Source of the DNA: UBA10324 sp038326325
Lineage (GTDB): Bacteria > Bacteroidota > Bacteroidia > Chitinophagales > UBA10324
NCBI GenBank assembly: GCA_038326325.1
Contig: JBBQJW010000014.1
Location: forward strand, 1 to 64,000
DNA length: 64,000 bases
Direction: 5' to 3'
The translations under genes and the position numbers were made by a program. The number at the start of each line of letters is the position of its first letter. Positions within the stretch are counted from its first letter, which is position 1. The notes beneath the pieces are model-generated. The model saw only the letters and a list, made by a program, of their open reading frames with translations. It did not search any database and was not told the DNA's origin. Shown piece after piece: positions 47,449 to 55,571 of this stretch.

Positions 47449-48126
47449 ATGAAACTACTTATGCTGACAAAAAAAAGAATACCACTTTTGATTGCACTTA
47501 TTTGTTGTATAGAACTATCAATTTACTTATGGGCAGTTTGGACAACTAGCTTCGATATGAATAATTTTTTTGCAATTACACCAGAATTTATTTTTGACAA
47601 ATGCGCTCGTAATGCTGGCAGAATATCATCATTCATTTTTCTTATTTCCTTATTAATGGTTGGTTATTATGGACTAAAAAAAATCTATGCAGACGATAAG
47701 AAAAAGGACTCATTTCTGATTTTAATAACCTTGTTTTCTTTCAATCACTTAATTCATTTATTATTTGTTATTCTTCGTTACAGAAGTCATGGCGAGTCAA
47801 TTACTCTATCTGGTCCTATAGAAGTCGGTGGAATTATTCATGGATTCATTACTTTTATATTTATCATCATAATTCCATTCATTCTTTGGAGCTTTAAATA
47901 TTTAAATAAGCTTTTCTATTTTGTCATCATTCTTCATTTATTCAATATCAGTTGTTTCATTATTAAAACCTTTTCAGGTAAAGTAAAACCGCCAGACCAT
48001 CCGGCATATCATAATCAGTCTGGAATAGTTATAATAACCGCTGCTTGCCTTTATATTTTATATAGAGTTTATCAAGAAAATAAGCCAGTTGCGGACGATT
48101 TTCAATCGCACGCAATTAAAAAATAA
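47449..48126 (+). CDS. Multi-pass membrane protein of unknown function whose end lies in an array repeat
   Basis: 225 residues with about six hydrophobic helices separated by basic loops. No family is recognised. Conserved-looking polar residues within membranes (HLIHLL, HGFITF, HLFNIS) hint at a heme- or metal-linked protein but are not proof. The last residues PVADDFQSHAIKK and the TAA are encoded by repeat copy C, so the repeat has supplied the present C-terminus. Confidence 0.6.
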   Translation: MKLLMLTKKRIPLLIALICCIELSIYLWAVWTTSFDMNNFFAITPEFIFDKCARNAGRISSFIFLISLLMVGYYGLKKIYADDKKKDSFLILITLFSFNHLIHLLFVILRYRSHGESITLSGPIEVGGIIHGFITFIFIIIIPFILWSFKYLNKLFYFVIILHLFNISCFIIKTFSGKVKPPDHPAYHNQSGIVIITAACLYILYRVYQENKPVADDFQSHAIKK

Positions 48127-48137
48127 GATTTGTAATC
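48085..48137 (+). repeat. Array repeat copy C, internally deleted
   Basis: 53 bp keeping the 5' end (CCAGTTGCGGACGATTT) and 3' end (CAATCGCACGCAATTAAAAA onward), with about 50 bp of the hairpin core missing. It overlaps the 3' end of the gene at 47449-48126. Confidence 0.8.
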
Positions 48138-48224
48138 TTTGTTGCTTGAATTTTAAAACTTCGTTTATCCCTTATGCGTTAGCTGTAATGGTCGGGGACA
48201 CTACTCATCTGTTGTTGGTTATCG

Positions 48225-48248
48225 CTTGTCGGTCGGAGACCGGACAAC
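48225..48248. repeat. Bulged hairpin, inverted relative of 43844-43868
   Basis: CTTGTC GGTC, GGA loop, GACC, bulged G, GACAAC. The reverse complement matches the hairpin at 43844 except for a few bases. A longer-looped variant (CTTGTCGGT ... ACCGTACAAG) occurs near 50690-50740. Confidence 0.55.
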
Positions 48249-48331
48249 GGGTGGTGGGGTTATTGGCAAGGGAGCAGCAACTTCAAACTGACTGATAGAA
48301 ATTAACTTTAAATTTGTGACCGCTTAAACCC

Positions 48332-48808
48332 ATGAGTAAAGAACAAACGAAAGACCTTCTGAAATTTTTGTCACCGTTTCCTGAAGAGATTAGAGAAATA
48401 GCAATGTGGTTGAGAGAATTTGTTTGGGACTTATATCCAAACACCAACGAACTAATCTATGACAATTACAACGCAGTTGCTTTTGGTTGGTCACCAACTG
48501 AAAAAGTTGGACACACCTTTTGTTCCATTGCGGTTGGACGAAGTAGCCACAATGTTCACTTTGGTTTTTATTGGGGTTCTGAAATTTCTGACCCTGACAA
48601 AATTCTATTAGGGCAAGGAAATCAATATCGCTACATTCTTGTTAAAAGCAAAGGCGAATTTCCAAAAGCATACATAAAAAAACTTGTAAAGGAGGCGCAT
48701 GCAAACTCACTCACTAAAGTAAAGGATACAAAACAAATTATTCACGGAATGACAATTACGAAATCTGTATCAGATAAAAAAAGAAAGCCGAGTAAGAAAA
48801 ATAAATGA
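48332..48808 (+). CDS. DUF1801-family protein
   Basis: 158 residues. The pattern LSPFPEEIREIAMWLREFVWDLYPNTNELIYDNYNAVAFGW and the VHFGFYWGSEISDPDKILLGQG stretch fit DUF1801, a small cytoplasmic family of unknown reaction (some relatives annotated with iron transport). A basic tail (KKRKPSKKNK) is extra. It is one of three such families in the window (see 56075). Confidence 0.72.
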   Translation: MSKEQTKDLLKFLSPFPEEIREIAMWLREFVWDLYPNTNELIYDNYNAVAFGWSPTEKVGHTFCSIAVGRSSHNVHFGFYWGSEISDPDKILLGQGNQYRYILVKSKGEFPKAYIKKLVKEAHANSLTKVKDTKQIIHGMTITKSVSDKKRKPSKKNK

Positions 48809-48958
48809 CGGTGCAAACTCAAACCATTAGAGTATAACTGCCGATAACAAAAATATAAATGAAAATTTTAAAAAAAGGGCTCCGAGAGGTAAACGAACAG
48901 TTGGTGGTTAACGAACATCATCACTTCTAATCCCCTTTTTTAAAACTTCGTTTATCCC

Positions 48959-49061
48959 CCAGTTGTAGGCGATTTATTCAATTTATTTTTTTGTTTTAAT
49001 TGCATTTCATGATTGCTTCGCAGTTGCAATCACACGCAATTAAAAAATAAGATTTGTAATC
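48959..49061 (+). repeat. Array repeat copy D
   Basis: 103 bp with both stems preserved, beginning CCAGTTGTAGGCGATTTATT. It lies in a 416-bp gap (48809-49224). The remainder of the gap carries the preceding sequence AAAACTTCGTTTATCC, which elsewhere follows the repeat, and no gene. Confidence 0.82.
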
Positions 49062-49224
49062 TTTATAGTATGAATTTTAAAACTCCATTTGCAACCGCAA
49101 ACTGTAACAGACATTTATAATAAGTTTTTTAAACCGTGTCCCCTCACTGCTTTTAGCTTCGCATAGAGAGACACGGAGGAAGAAAAGGAACATTTGAGCT
49201 TTAAACGAACAGATAAAACTATAA

Positions 49225-49377
49225 ATGAAACACATAATTGACTACATCGGCAGACACAAACGCTTCTTAATAATTCTTGGCGGAATTGTTTGCCTGAATT
49301 TTATTTATGGTTTTGACGCAAGGTTCACAATCATTAATTTGCTTTGGATTTTCATTAATGTTGCGAAAATAAAATAG
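49225..49377 (+). CDS. Small membrane protein, 50 residues
   Basis: ATG at 49225 to TAG at 49377. MKHIIDYIGRHKRF is followed by two hydrophobic stretches (LIILGGIVCLNFIYGF and TIINLLWIFINVA). No family is recognised. It lies between array repeats D and E on the same strand as the other small genes, which supports it as a real gene. A longer minus-strand frame over the same DNA (49267-49473) runs into repeat E and is not supported. Confidence 0.55.
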   Translation: MKHIIDYIGRHKRFLIILGGIVCLNFIYGFDARFTIINLLWIFINVAKIK

Positions 49378-49396
49378 ATGAAACGAGCAGTAGTCA

Positions 49397-49499
49397 GCAG
49401 TTGCGGGCGATTTATTCAATTTATTTTTTTGTTTTAATTGTATTTCATGATTGCATTGCAGTTGCAATCGCACTCAATTGAAAAATAAGATGTGTAATC
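49397..49499 (+). repeat. Array repeat copy E
   Basis: 103 bp beginning GCAGTTGCGGGCGATTTATT. Small changes in the core (TGATTGCATTGCAGTTGCAA) leave the inner stem intact. It is followed by TTCATTTATACCTTATCCGT and the next gene. Confidence 0.82.
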
Positions 49500-49621
49500 T
49501 TGTTGCTAGAATTTTAAAAACTTCATTTATACCTTATCCGTTGTGCGTCATGCTATGAGACAGTAGGAACTCAAAACTGACTGCAAGAAATTAACATAAA
49601 AAATAAAATAAAAATAAAGAA

Positions 49622-49909
49622 ATGGAACAAAGAATTCAACTCAAACATCCCGAAGGCAAAAAAGCCGTCACAATGAACAACTCAAAATATGATGCTTTGA
49701 AGAATGCATTATTAAATCACCTGAAGAAAAAAGGGGAACTAACCCATGTAGAATTATTGGATGCCATTACCGAAGACTTCAAAAAGAATAAAATAAAATT
49801 TGAAGGTTCCATACAATGGCACATGGAATGGGTAAAACTTGACCTTGAAGCAAATAAAATTATTCAGAGGGTGAAGGATACAACACCACAAAAATATACT
49901 CTAAAATAA
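49622..49909 (+). CDS. DUF6958-like small protein
   Basis: 95 residues: MEQRIQLKHPEGKKAVTMNN, LLNHLKKKGELTHVELLDA, EGSIQWHMEWVKLDLEANK and a basic end. I believe this is the DUF6958 family. The layout looks like a winged-helix-type small protein, perhaps DNA binding, but its function is unknown. It is one of the short plus-strand genes between repeats. Confidence 0.65.
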   Translation: MEQRIQLKHPEGKKAVTMNNSKYDALKNALLNHLKKKGELTHVELLDAITEDFKKNKIKFEGSIQWHMEWVKLDLEANKIIQRVKDTTPQKYTLK

Positions 49910-49926
49910 AAATCAATAAACAGAAC

Positions 49927-50223
49927 TTGAAAAAAGGACTAATTATAAAACTCACAATTATTTTATTGTTGACAGGTTTGTCGACTGCTTTTTTTTATGT
50001 CCATGAAACATTGCCAAAACCAATACGAGCTACAACTGCTTTAATTGAGACACCTGTAGCAATAGCTTCGGGACTTTCTTATTACTTAAATCTTGGAATA
50101 CCCATTTATGACACACCTATAGCAGTAATCATTTCAAACCTGATTGCAGCAATCTTAATTGTTATCTTGGGTGACACTTTTTTAAAGTGGCGTAGAAAAC
50201 CAAAACAACTAACATGTAAGTAG
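49927..50223 (+). CDS. Small membrane protein (two or three helices)
   Basis: 98 residues from a TTG at 49927, 17 bp after the previous stop. The N-terminal helix (LIIKLTIILLLTGLSTAFFYV) and helix around 70-85 (PIAVIISNLIAAILIVILG) are clear, and there is a basic C-terminus (KWRRKPKQL). No ATG is in frame nearby. No family is recognised. Confidence 0.55.
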   Translation: MKKGLIIKLTIILLLTGLSTAFFYVHETLPKPIRATTALIETPVAIASGLSYYLNLGIPIYDTPIAVIISNLIAAILIVILGDTFLKWRRKPKQLTCK

Positions 50224-50283
50224 CTTCACGACATGACAGAAATAAAACTTAAAAGAAAACTTTGACAAAATGAAAAAGACAAA

Positions 50284-50514
50284 ATGAATTTACCTTGGTT
50301 CAAACGCATCGGAATATTTTTTCTCCCGGCATCTTTTATCGGGTGGATAATTTTTATAGCGGGACTTGCTTATGCTGTTTATGTTTTCATAGACATTGAC
50401 AACAGGTCACATTCCGTAAGCGACACGCTGATTAATTTTGTCTTCAATCTTCTTATAATCGGAGCAATTTATTCACTTATAGCTTTCTTGACAAGCAGAA
50501 AAGCAAAAACATAA
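50284..50514 (+). CDS. Small membrane protein (two helices)
   Basis: 76 residues with two hydrophobic helices, around 10-35 (IFFLPASFIGWIIFIAGLAY) and 50-68. It follows the 49927 gene by 60 bp on the same strand. No family is recognised. Confidence 0.5.
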   Translation: MNLPWFKRIGIFFLPASFIGWIIFIAGLAYAVYVFIDIDNRSHSVSDTLINFVFNLLIIGAIYSLIAFLTSRKAKT

Positions 50515-50564
50515 GAGTGAAGGCAGAGATAGGAAATGAAAAAACCGTTCTGCCCCGCGTGTGT

Positions 50565-50668
50565 CCAGTTGCGGGCGATTTATTCAATTCATTTGTTTTG
50601 TTTTAATTGCATTTCATGATTGCTTCGCAGTTGCAATCGCCCGCAATTAAAAAATAAGGTTTGTAATC
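50565..50668 (+). repeat. Array repeat copy F
   Basis: 104 bp beginning CCAGTTGCGGGCGATTTATT, with GCCCGCAATT near the end. It is the last copy in the window and closes the array ahead of a minus-strand gene. Confidence 0.82.
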
Positions 50669-50796
50669 TTGTTGCTTGTTAGTGCTTGTCGGTTCCGATG
50701 AATACATTTGGAATGAACATCAGAGACCGTACAAGGGTTCGGGGCTACCGGCAAGAGAAGAAGGGTTTTAAAACCAAATAAATTAGCAACTATTTT

Positions 50797-52149
50797 TTAG
50801 AGTGTATAACTCACAAACCTGTTTGTAAATGCATCGTAACGACAGATGCCAAAACCCCATGTGCCAAACCATAAGTTTCCATTGTTATCTTGTGTAACAG
50901 TTAGCACATTATCGCTTGTTAGTCCATCCTTGGTTGAGTAAGCGGTAAATGTTTTTCCATTGTAACACGACACACCACCACCATCACTTATGAACCATAT
51001 TTTGCCTTCACTGTCTTCCAGCATACCCGAGGCACTATTGCTGACAAAGACACCTTTGGTGTTGAGTCCATCTTTAGAAGTGTAATGTGTAACAGTTTTT
51101 CCATCGTAACGAAATGCACCATTCCCTGCAAAACCATCATCGCTCTTGTACCCGGTGGCGAACCATATATTTCCGTTTTTGTCCTGCAACATAGATTCAA
51201 TGTAACTTGTATTCATTCCCTCTTTACCTGCGAAGTGCGTGAAATTTTTTCCATCGTACTGATACACTCCACTGTCCCAGGTGCCAAACCAGATGGTTCC
51301 GTTTTTATCTTCGATGAAAGTAGTGTAATCAATATTTTTTCCTTGAGCGGTAGTTACTTTAGTAAATGAGTTTTCAATTTCTTTATTGTGTGCAGCAAGG
51401 TTATTTGCATTATTCAAATCATGTTTACAGGTACCATTTATACAAGCATCATTTGCCTTGGCTGCATCTAAGCGGTAAGAATAATGACAGATACCGCATC
51501 CGCCTTTCACAAACCAAAGATTTCCTTTTGAATCTTTATACATAGAGCATGTACCATTTTCATCAGGGCAATCGAACAAAGGTAAATGAATAAGCGCATT
51601 GGAACCTGTGCTTAGCGATGCCGATGGATCATACCGATATACACCATGCTTAGTAGTAGCAAGCCAAAATACTCCGGTCTTATCTTGAATAATTTCACCA
51701 ACTGAATTTTTATTTTGAAAATTATTTGCAATAGGAATGAAAAGGGAATTGGCATCTTCGTCCGGTAATCGCAAACTTGAAAATGTTCCGCCATCATATT
51801 TTATAACTCCACCTGCAGTTCCGAACCAAATTTTACCACTGTTATCTTTTAACATGCAAGATACAGATTCAACATTTAGCCCATCCATTGTTTTATAATT
51901 ATAAAACAATTTTCCATCAAAACAATACACGCCTTGTGTTGTTCCAAACCAAATATTTTCTTCTTTATCTAATATAGAATTGAAAACTGAATTCTCGTAT
52001 TGATAATCTGTTTTAGGGTTTATTAATTTGGGAATTCCGGAAGAAGCAATTGTTTGTTCATGCACTTTTAATAATGCTGAACCTGCATTGTTTTGTGCGC
52101 TACAAGAAGCGGTAAACAATACTGCCAAAAGAAGTGAGAAGGTTTTCAT
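50797..52149 (-). CDS. Two-component-regulator-type propeller lipoprotein (Reg_prop repeats)
   Basis: 450 residues from the ATG at 52149, giving MKTFSLLLAVLFTASC, a lipobox signal. The mature protein is a seven- or eight-bladed propeller of Reg_prop units: IWFGTTQGVYCFDGKLFYNY, IWFGTAGGVIKYDG, IWFGTWDSGVYQYDGKNFTHF, LWFGTWGFGICRYD. In many Bacteroidota such propellers form the sensor part of hybrid kinases, but here the propeller is a separate lipoprotein divergent from a kinase/regulator pair (52298-54221). It may therefore be a periplasmic or surface signal input for that pair, by context only. A possible -7 box TACTTTTG is at 52186-52193 on its strand. Confidence 0.82.
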   Translation of the reverse strand: MKTFSLLLAVLFTASCSAQNNAGSALLKVHEQTIASSGIPKLINPKTDYQYENSVFNSILDKEENIWFGTTQGVYCFDGKLFYNYKTMDGLNVESVSCMLKDNSGKIWFGTAGGVIKYDGGTFSSLRLPDEDANSLFIPIANNFQNKNSVGEIIQDKTGVFWLATTKHGVYRYDPSASLSTGSNALIHLPLFDCPDENGTCSMYKDSKGNLWFVKGGCGICHYSYRLDAAKANDACINGTCKHDLNNANNLAAHNKEIENSFTKVTTAQGKNIDYTTFIEDKNGTIWFGTWDSGVYQYDGKNFTHFAGKEGMNTSYIESMLQDKNGNIWFATGYKSDDGFAGNGAFRYDGKTVTHYTSKDGLNTKGVFVSNSASGMLEDSEGKIWFISDGGGVSCYNGKTFTAYSTKDGLTSDNVLTVTQDNNGNLWFGTWGFGICRYDAFTNRFVSYTL

Positions 52150-52185
52150 GAGTTGAATTTTTTGTGAATGTTGAAGTAACACCCG

Positions 52186-52193
52186 CAAAAGTA
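52186..52193 (-). promoter_or_regulatory. Candidate -7 promoter box TACTTTTG
   Basis: Reads TACTTTTG on the minus strand, 36 bp before the ATG at 52149. It fits the Bacteroidota -7 consensus. No -33 TTTG is clear at the usual spacing. Confidence 0.4.
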
Positions 52194-52280
52194 GTTTCAG
52201 TGTAAAGGTAATTTTGTTACTGAGTAGTTATTGTAATGTTAATGACTTGTTAATGTAAACCAATCACTATTGCGAATGGC

Positions 52281-52288
52281 TAATTTTG
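52281..52288 (+). promoter_or_regulatory. Candidate -7 promoter box TAATTTTG
   Basis: TAATTTTG fits TAnnTTTG exactly, 9 bp before the ATG at 52298. The mRNA would have an almost absent leader. The TTG within the box is an in-frame alternative start, which I consider less likely. The same octamer lies at the start of the sigma-factor gene (59316). Confidence 0.4.
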
Positions 52289-52297
52289 TCACCCGAA

Positions 52298-53527
52298 ATG
52301 AAACTGAACCGCATCTATTTATTTATCATTCTTTCTTCCATCGCGCTCTTAACCGTGCTCCTTATTCAGGTGAACTGGATAGTGCAAACTGCGAAAATGA
52401 AGGAGGATTTATTTAATGAAAAGGCGAATATGGTTCTCACTAAAACCGCTGAAGCTATCAGTGCTGATAAGCAAATGTGTGGCGGAATTAAAAAAGGAGA
52501 AAATCAGCAGCATAAAATGGATTCGTTGTTCAATCATTTCATGAATCTTTACAACATTCATATTGATTATTATTTTGAAGTTCAACCTGTAACGGTTACA
52601 ACGGTGGACGCGATTGATTTTTCAAAAAACTATCCGTTAAAGCAATCAGGAAGTTATCAGACATGTGTAGTTGATGATGCTGATAAAAATATTTCTCAGC
52701 TGAAATTAGTTTTTCCGGGAAAGGAAAAATTCATTCTTGCTGAGATGGGAGTTCCTTTTATTTCATCTGTTATTCTCATTTTAGTTGTGATTGTTCTTTC
52801 GTGGCGCACGATTCTTTCATTAATGCAGGAGAAAAAAATATCAGAGCACACAACTGATTTTTTAAATAACATGACTCATGAATTTAAAACTCCGCTAACA
52901 AATATTGCTTTAGCCGGAAAAATGATACTCAAGGATTCAAACATCAGTGAAGAAGAAAAAATAAAACATTACTCAGGAATTATTCTCGAGGAAAATGAGA
53001 AACTAAGATTACAAGTTGAGCAGGTGTTAAGCATGACCGCATTGGAGCGAGGCGAAATTCCTTTGCAAAAAACAGAATTGGATTTTCATCAACTGATTCA
53101 TGATTCGCTAAAGTGTATCAGTATTCAGATTGAAAACAAACATGGTAATGTGAAATTGAATCTCAATGCAAATAAATTTATTATACTCGGAGATAAAACT
53201 CACCTTACAAATGCAATGTGCAATTTGATTGATAATGCAATTAAATATTCAAACGAAAAACCTGAACTCACCATTCAAACATTAAATAATAATCAGAATT
53301 TAATTATTGTTGTTTCTGATACAGGAATAGGAATAGAAAAAAAGCATCACAAGAAAGTGTTCGATAAATTTTTCAGAGTGCCAACAGGAGATGTTCATGA
53401 TGTGAAAGGTTTTGGATTAGGTCTTGCCTACACAAAAAAGATTTTTAAAATGCATGTAGGAACTATTGAACTAAAAAGCGAAAGAAGAGAGGGGACAACA
53501 TTCACCGTTACACTTCCAAATGCCTAA
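52298..53527 (+). CDS. Sensor histidine kinase
   Basis: 409 residues. Membrane helices are near 8-30 and 150-172, with an extracytoplasmic sensing region between them. The phosphoacceptor is His194 in NMTHEFKTPLTN, followed by the N box (NAMCNLIDNAIKYSN), the DTGIGI and GFGLGLAYTKKI ATP-binding loops. It autophosphorylates and passes the phosphate to the regulator encoded next. It overlaps the regulator by 8 bp. Confidence 0.92.
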   Translation: MKLNRIYLFIILSSIALLTVLLIQVNWIVQTAKMKEDLFNEKANMVLTKTAEAISADKQMCGGIKKGENQQHKMDSLFNHFMNLYNIHIDYYFEVQPVTVTTVDAIDFSKNYPLKQSGSYQTCVVDDADKNISQLKLVFPGKEKFILAEMGVPFISSVILILVVIVLSWRTILSLMQEKKISEHTTDFLNNMTHEFKTPLTNIALAGKMILKDSNISEEEKIKHYSGIILEENEKLRLQVEQVLSMTALERGEIPLQKTELDFHQLIHDSLKCISIQIENKHGNVKLNLNANKFIILGDKTHLTNAMCNLIDNAIKYSNEKPELTIQTLNNNQNLIIVVSDTGIGIEKKHHKKVFDKFFRVPTGDVHDVKGFGLGLAYTKKIFKMHVGTIELKSERREGTTFTVTLPNA

Positions 53528-54221
53528 AGAGAAACTGAAAATATTATTAGCTGAAGATGATTTGAATCTTGGAGTACTCTTGGTTGACTATTTAGAGTCG
53601 GAAGGATTTGAAATAAAACTATGTAAAGATGGAGAGGTCGCGTTAAAAGCATTTCAATCCAGCTCTTATGATTTGTGTTTGTTGGATGTCATGATGCCGA
53701 AGATGGATGGATTCTCATTGGCAAAAACAATCCGAACAAAGGATAAAAAAATTCCAATTCTTTTTATCACAGCAAAATCTTTAAGAGAAGATAAACTAAA
53801 AGGATATGGTTTAGGTGCCGATGACTATATCACAAAACCATTCAACGAAGAAGAATTACTCTGGAAAATAAAAGCAATCATTCGCCGGGTACCTGAAAAT
53901 AAAGTTGAAAAGAAAATTGAAATTGCTTTAATCGGTAAATACAAATTCGATTTCAATAACCAGAGTTTAACAATAGGGAGTAAAACAAAACGAATCACTG
54001 AAAAGGAAAGTGATATTCTCAGGTATTTGTTTGAGCATCGAAATCAAAAAATAAAACGCGAAGAAATGCTTAAAGAACTCTGGGGCGAAAACGATTATTT
54101 TCTTGGCAGAAGCTTAGATGTGTTCATCACCAAAATCCGCAAGTATTTTAAAGATGATACCTCTCTCAGTATCGAAAATATTTTTGGTGTTGGATTTATT
54201 TTTAATGTTCCTATTAATTAA
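53520..54221 (+). CDS. OmpR-family response regulator
   Basis: 233 residues. The receiver domain carries the acidic pair (LAEDDLN), Asp56 in LLDVMMPKMDG, a TAKS switch residue and Lys-Pro in ITKPFNEEE. The C-terminal winged helix (about 135-230) has the ITEKESDILRYLFEH, KREEMLKELWGE and LDVFITKIRKYF segments. It is expected to be phosphorylated by the kinase upstream and to bind promoters, possibly the divergent propeller gene. This pairing is inferred from the 8-bp overlap. Confidence 0.93.
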   Translation: MPKEKLKILLAEDDLNLGVLLVDYLESEGFEIKLCKDGEVALKAFQSSSYDLCLLDVMMPKMDGFSLAKTIRTKDKKIPILFITAKSLREDKLKGYGLGADDYITKPFNEEELLWKIKAIIRRVPENKVEKKIEIALIGKYKFDFNNQSLTIGSKTKRITEKESDILRYLFEHRNQKIKREEMLKELWGENDYFLGRSLDVFITKIRKYFKDDTSLSIENIFGVGFIFNVPIN

Positions 54222-54410
54222 AATCCTTGGGCTGTTAACACCCAAATAAGACTGCTAAATTTTTGATCAACAAAATATTTAACCAATGAATGTGTTTCAT
54301 AAGAACCCATCAGATCTATTACCTTGTATTATAATATAAATGTTATTTAACTAAAACATCTTTTGATATATCTTGAATTTAAATAATTTTATTGCGTTAA
54401 ATTTTTACTG

Positions 54411-54938
54411 ATGAAATACAAATCATTATCACTACTTATTGTAGCCGCTTCATTTGGATTTGGTTTTGCATTTAATTCATTCATTAATTACAAGAGGGTG
54501 TCAGAAAAATCATTGAAGAGAGTAACCGGCATAGGCGGCATCTTTTTTAAATGTAAGAACCCTGACAAAATAAAAGAGTGGTACAAAACACATCTTAGTT
54601 TAAATACCAATGCTTATGGAACCGTTTTTGAGTGGTACCAAGGGGGCGATTCAACAAAAAAAGGATTTACACAATGGAGCCCATTTCCAGAATCAACCAA
54701 TTATTTTGGTCAATCGAATCAGGATTTTATGATTAATTACAGAGTAGTTGATCTGGTAGCCCTCGTTACTGAGTTAAAAAAAGAGGGTGTTACACTTGCC
54801 GATACAATTGAAACTTACGACTACGGAAAGTTTGTACATATTTTAGATGCTGAAGGGAATAAAGTGGAGCTATGGGAACCCAACGATGTTGAATATGAAA
54901 AACTTGGAAAACAAATTGGTGGTACTATTACTAAATAA
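54411..54938 (+). CDS. VOC-family protein with an N-terminal membrane anchor
   Basis: 175 residues. Residues 1-25 are a hydrophobic segment (LSLLIVAASFGFGFAF) that may be a signal anchor. Residues 40-170 form a VOC/glyoxalase-fold domain (GIGGIFFKCKNPDKIKEWY, GTVFEWYQGGD, GKFVHILDAEGNKVELWEP). The final Glu-Leu-Trp-Glu-Pro strand is typical of the family's metal-binding site. Substrate unknown. The short leader of about 190 bp upstream shows no promoter match. Confidence 0.75.
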   Translation: MKYKSLSLLIVAASFGFGFAFNSFINYKRVSEKSLKRVTGIGGIFFKCKNPDKIKEWYKTHLSLNTNAYGTVFEWYQGGDSTKKGFTQWSPFPESTNYFGQSNQDFMINYRVVDLVALVTELKKEGVTLADTIETYDYGKFVHILDAEGNKVELWEPNDVEYEKLGKQIGGTITK

Positions 54939-55024
54939 CAATAATTACTATTCTTTGTGGGCCTAAATAATATGCATCTAATATTGTAATAAATAAAGTA
55001 ATTTTTAATTAAAAAAACTTTTTC

Positions 55025-55567
55025 ATGGGCGAGTTAATACCAATAAAAACTACTGAGGATATTTTGCCGGAGTACCGCAACACTCCTATCGGCGACCTGT
55101 TGGAATACCATAATTTAAACAAATCTTTCACTACCTATCAGAGTGCCAAATTGCTAATTGGAATGTGCATGGATAACCGCAAACACCTTCACATACCTGA
55201 TAACTTTGCTTTCATTATTCGTTCAGGCGGAGCTAATCTCCGTTACAGTGAGTTTAAAGTTTCGTTTGCTATTGCAGTGGGGGGTGTGCATCACATTGCT
55301 TTGATTGGTCACAATCATTGTGGCATGGTCAATTTAATATCGCGCAAAGCAGAATTTATCAAAGGGCTGATTGATGTTGCAGGATGGAATAAAGATCAGG
55401 CAGAAGATCATTTCGAACATTATGCGCCTATGCACGAAATAGGAAATGAGATTGATTTTATATCGAGCGAAACAAAACGGTTAAGACTTCGCTATCCGAA
55501 AATTAAAATTGCTCCCATGCTCTATTTAGTTGAGGACAATAAACTTTATCTTATCAAAGAGAATTAA
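55025..55567 (+). CDS. Beta-class carbonic anhydrase-like protein
   Basis: 180 residues. The zinc ligands and their surroundings fit the beta class: Cys-x-Asp-x-Arg in MCMDNRKHL (about 48-52) and His-x2-Cys in GHNHCGM (about 97-102). Conversion of CO2 and bicarbonate is the family reaction. The chain is at the short end of the family and similar proteins are found with unknown activity, so I keep the call general. It lies 5 bp before the OsmC gene. Confidence 0.75.
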   Translation: MGELIPIKTTEDILPEYRNTPIGDLLEYHNLNKSFTTYQSAKLLIGMCMDNRKHLHIPDNFAFIIRSGGANLRYSEFKVSFAIAVGGVHHIALIGHNHCGMVNLISRKAEFIKGLIDVAGWNKDQAEDHFEHYAPMHEIGNEIDFISSETKRLRLRYPKIKIAPMLYLVEDNKLYLIKEN

Positions 55568-55571
55568 TGAA

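Noticed and set aside
43906..50668. Integron attC sites between the small genes
   Set aside because: The CTTATGCGTTAG segments recall attC ends, but the paired RYYYAAC and GTTRRRY boxes are not seen at consistent positions, and no integrase is in the window. Kept only as a resemblance.
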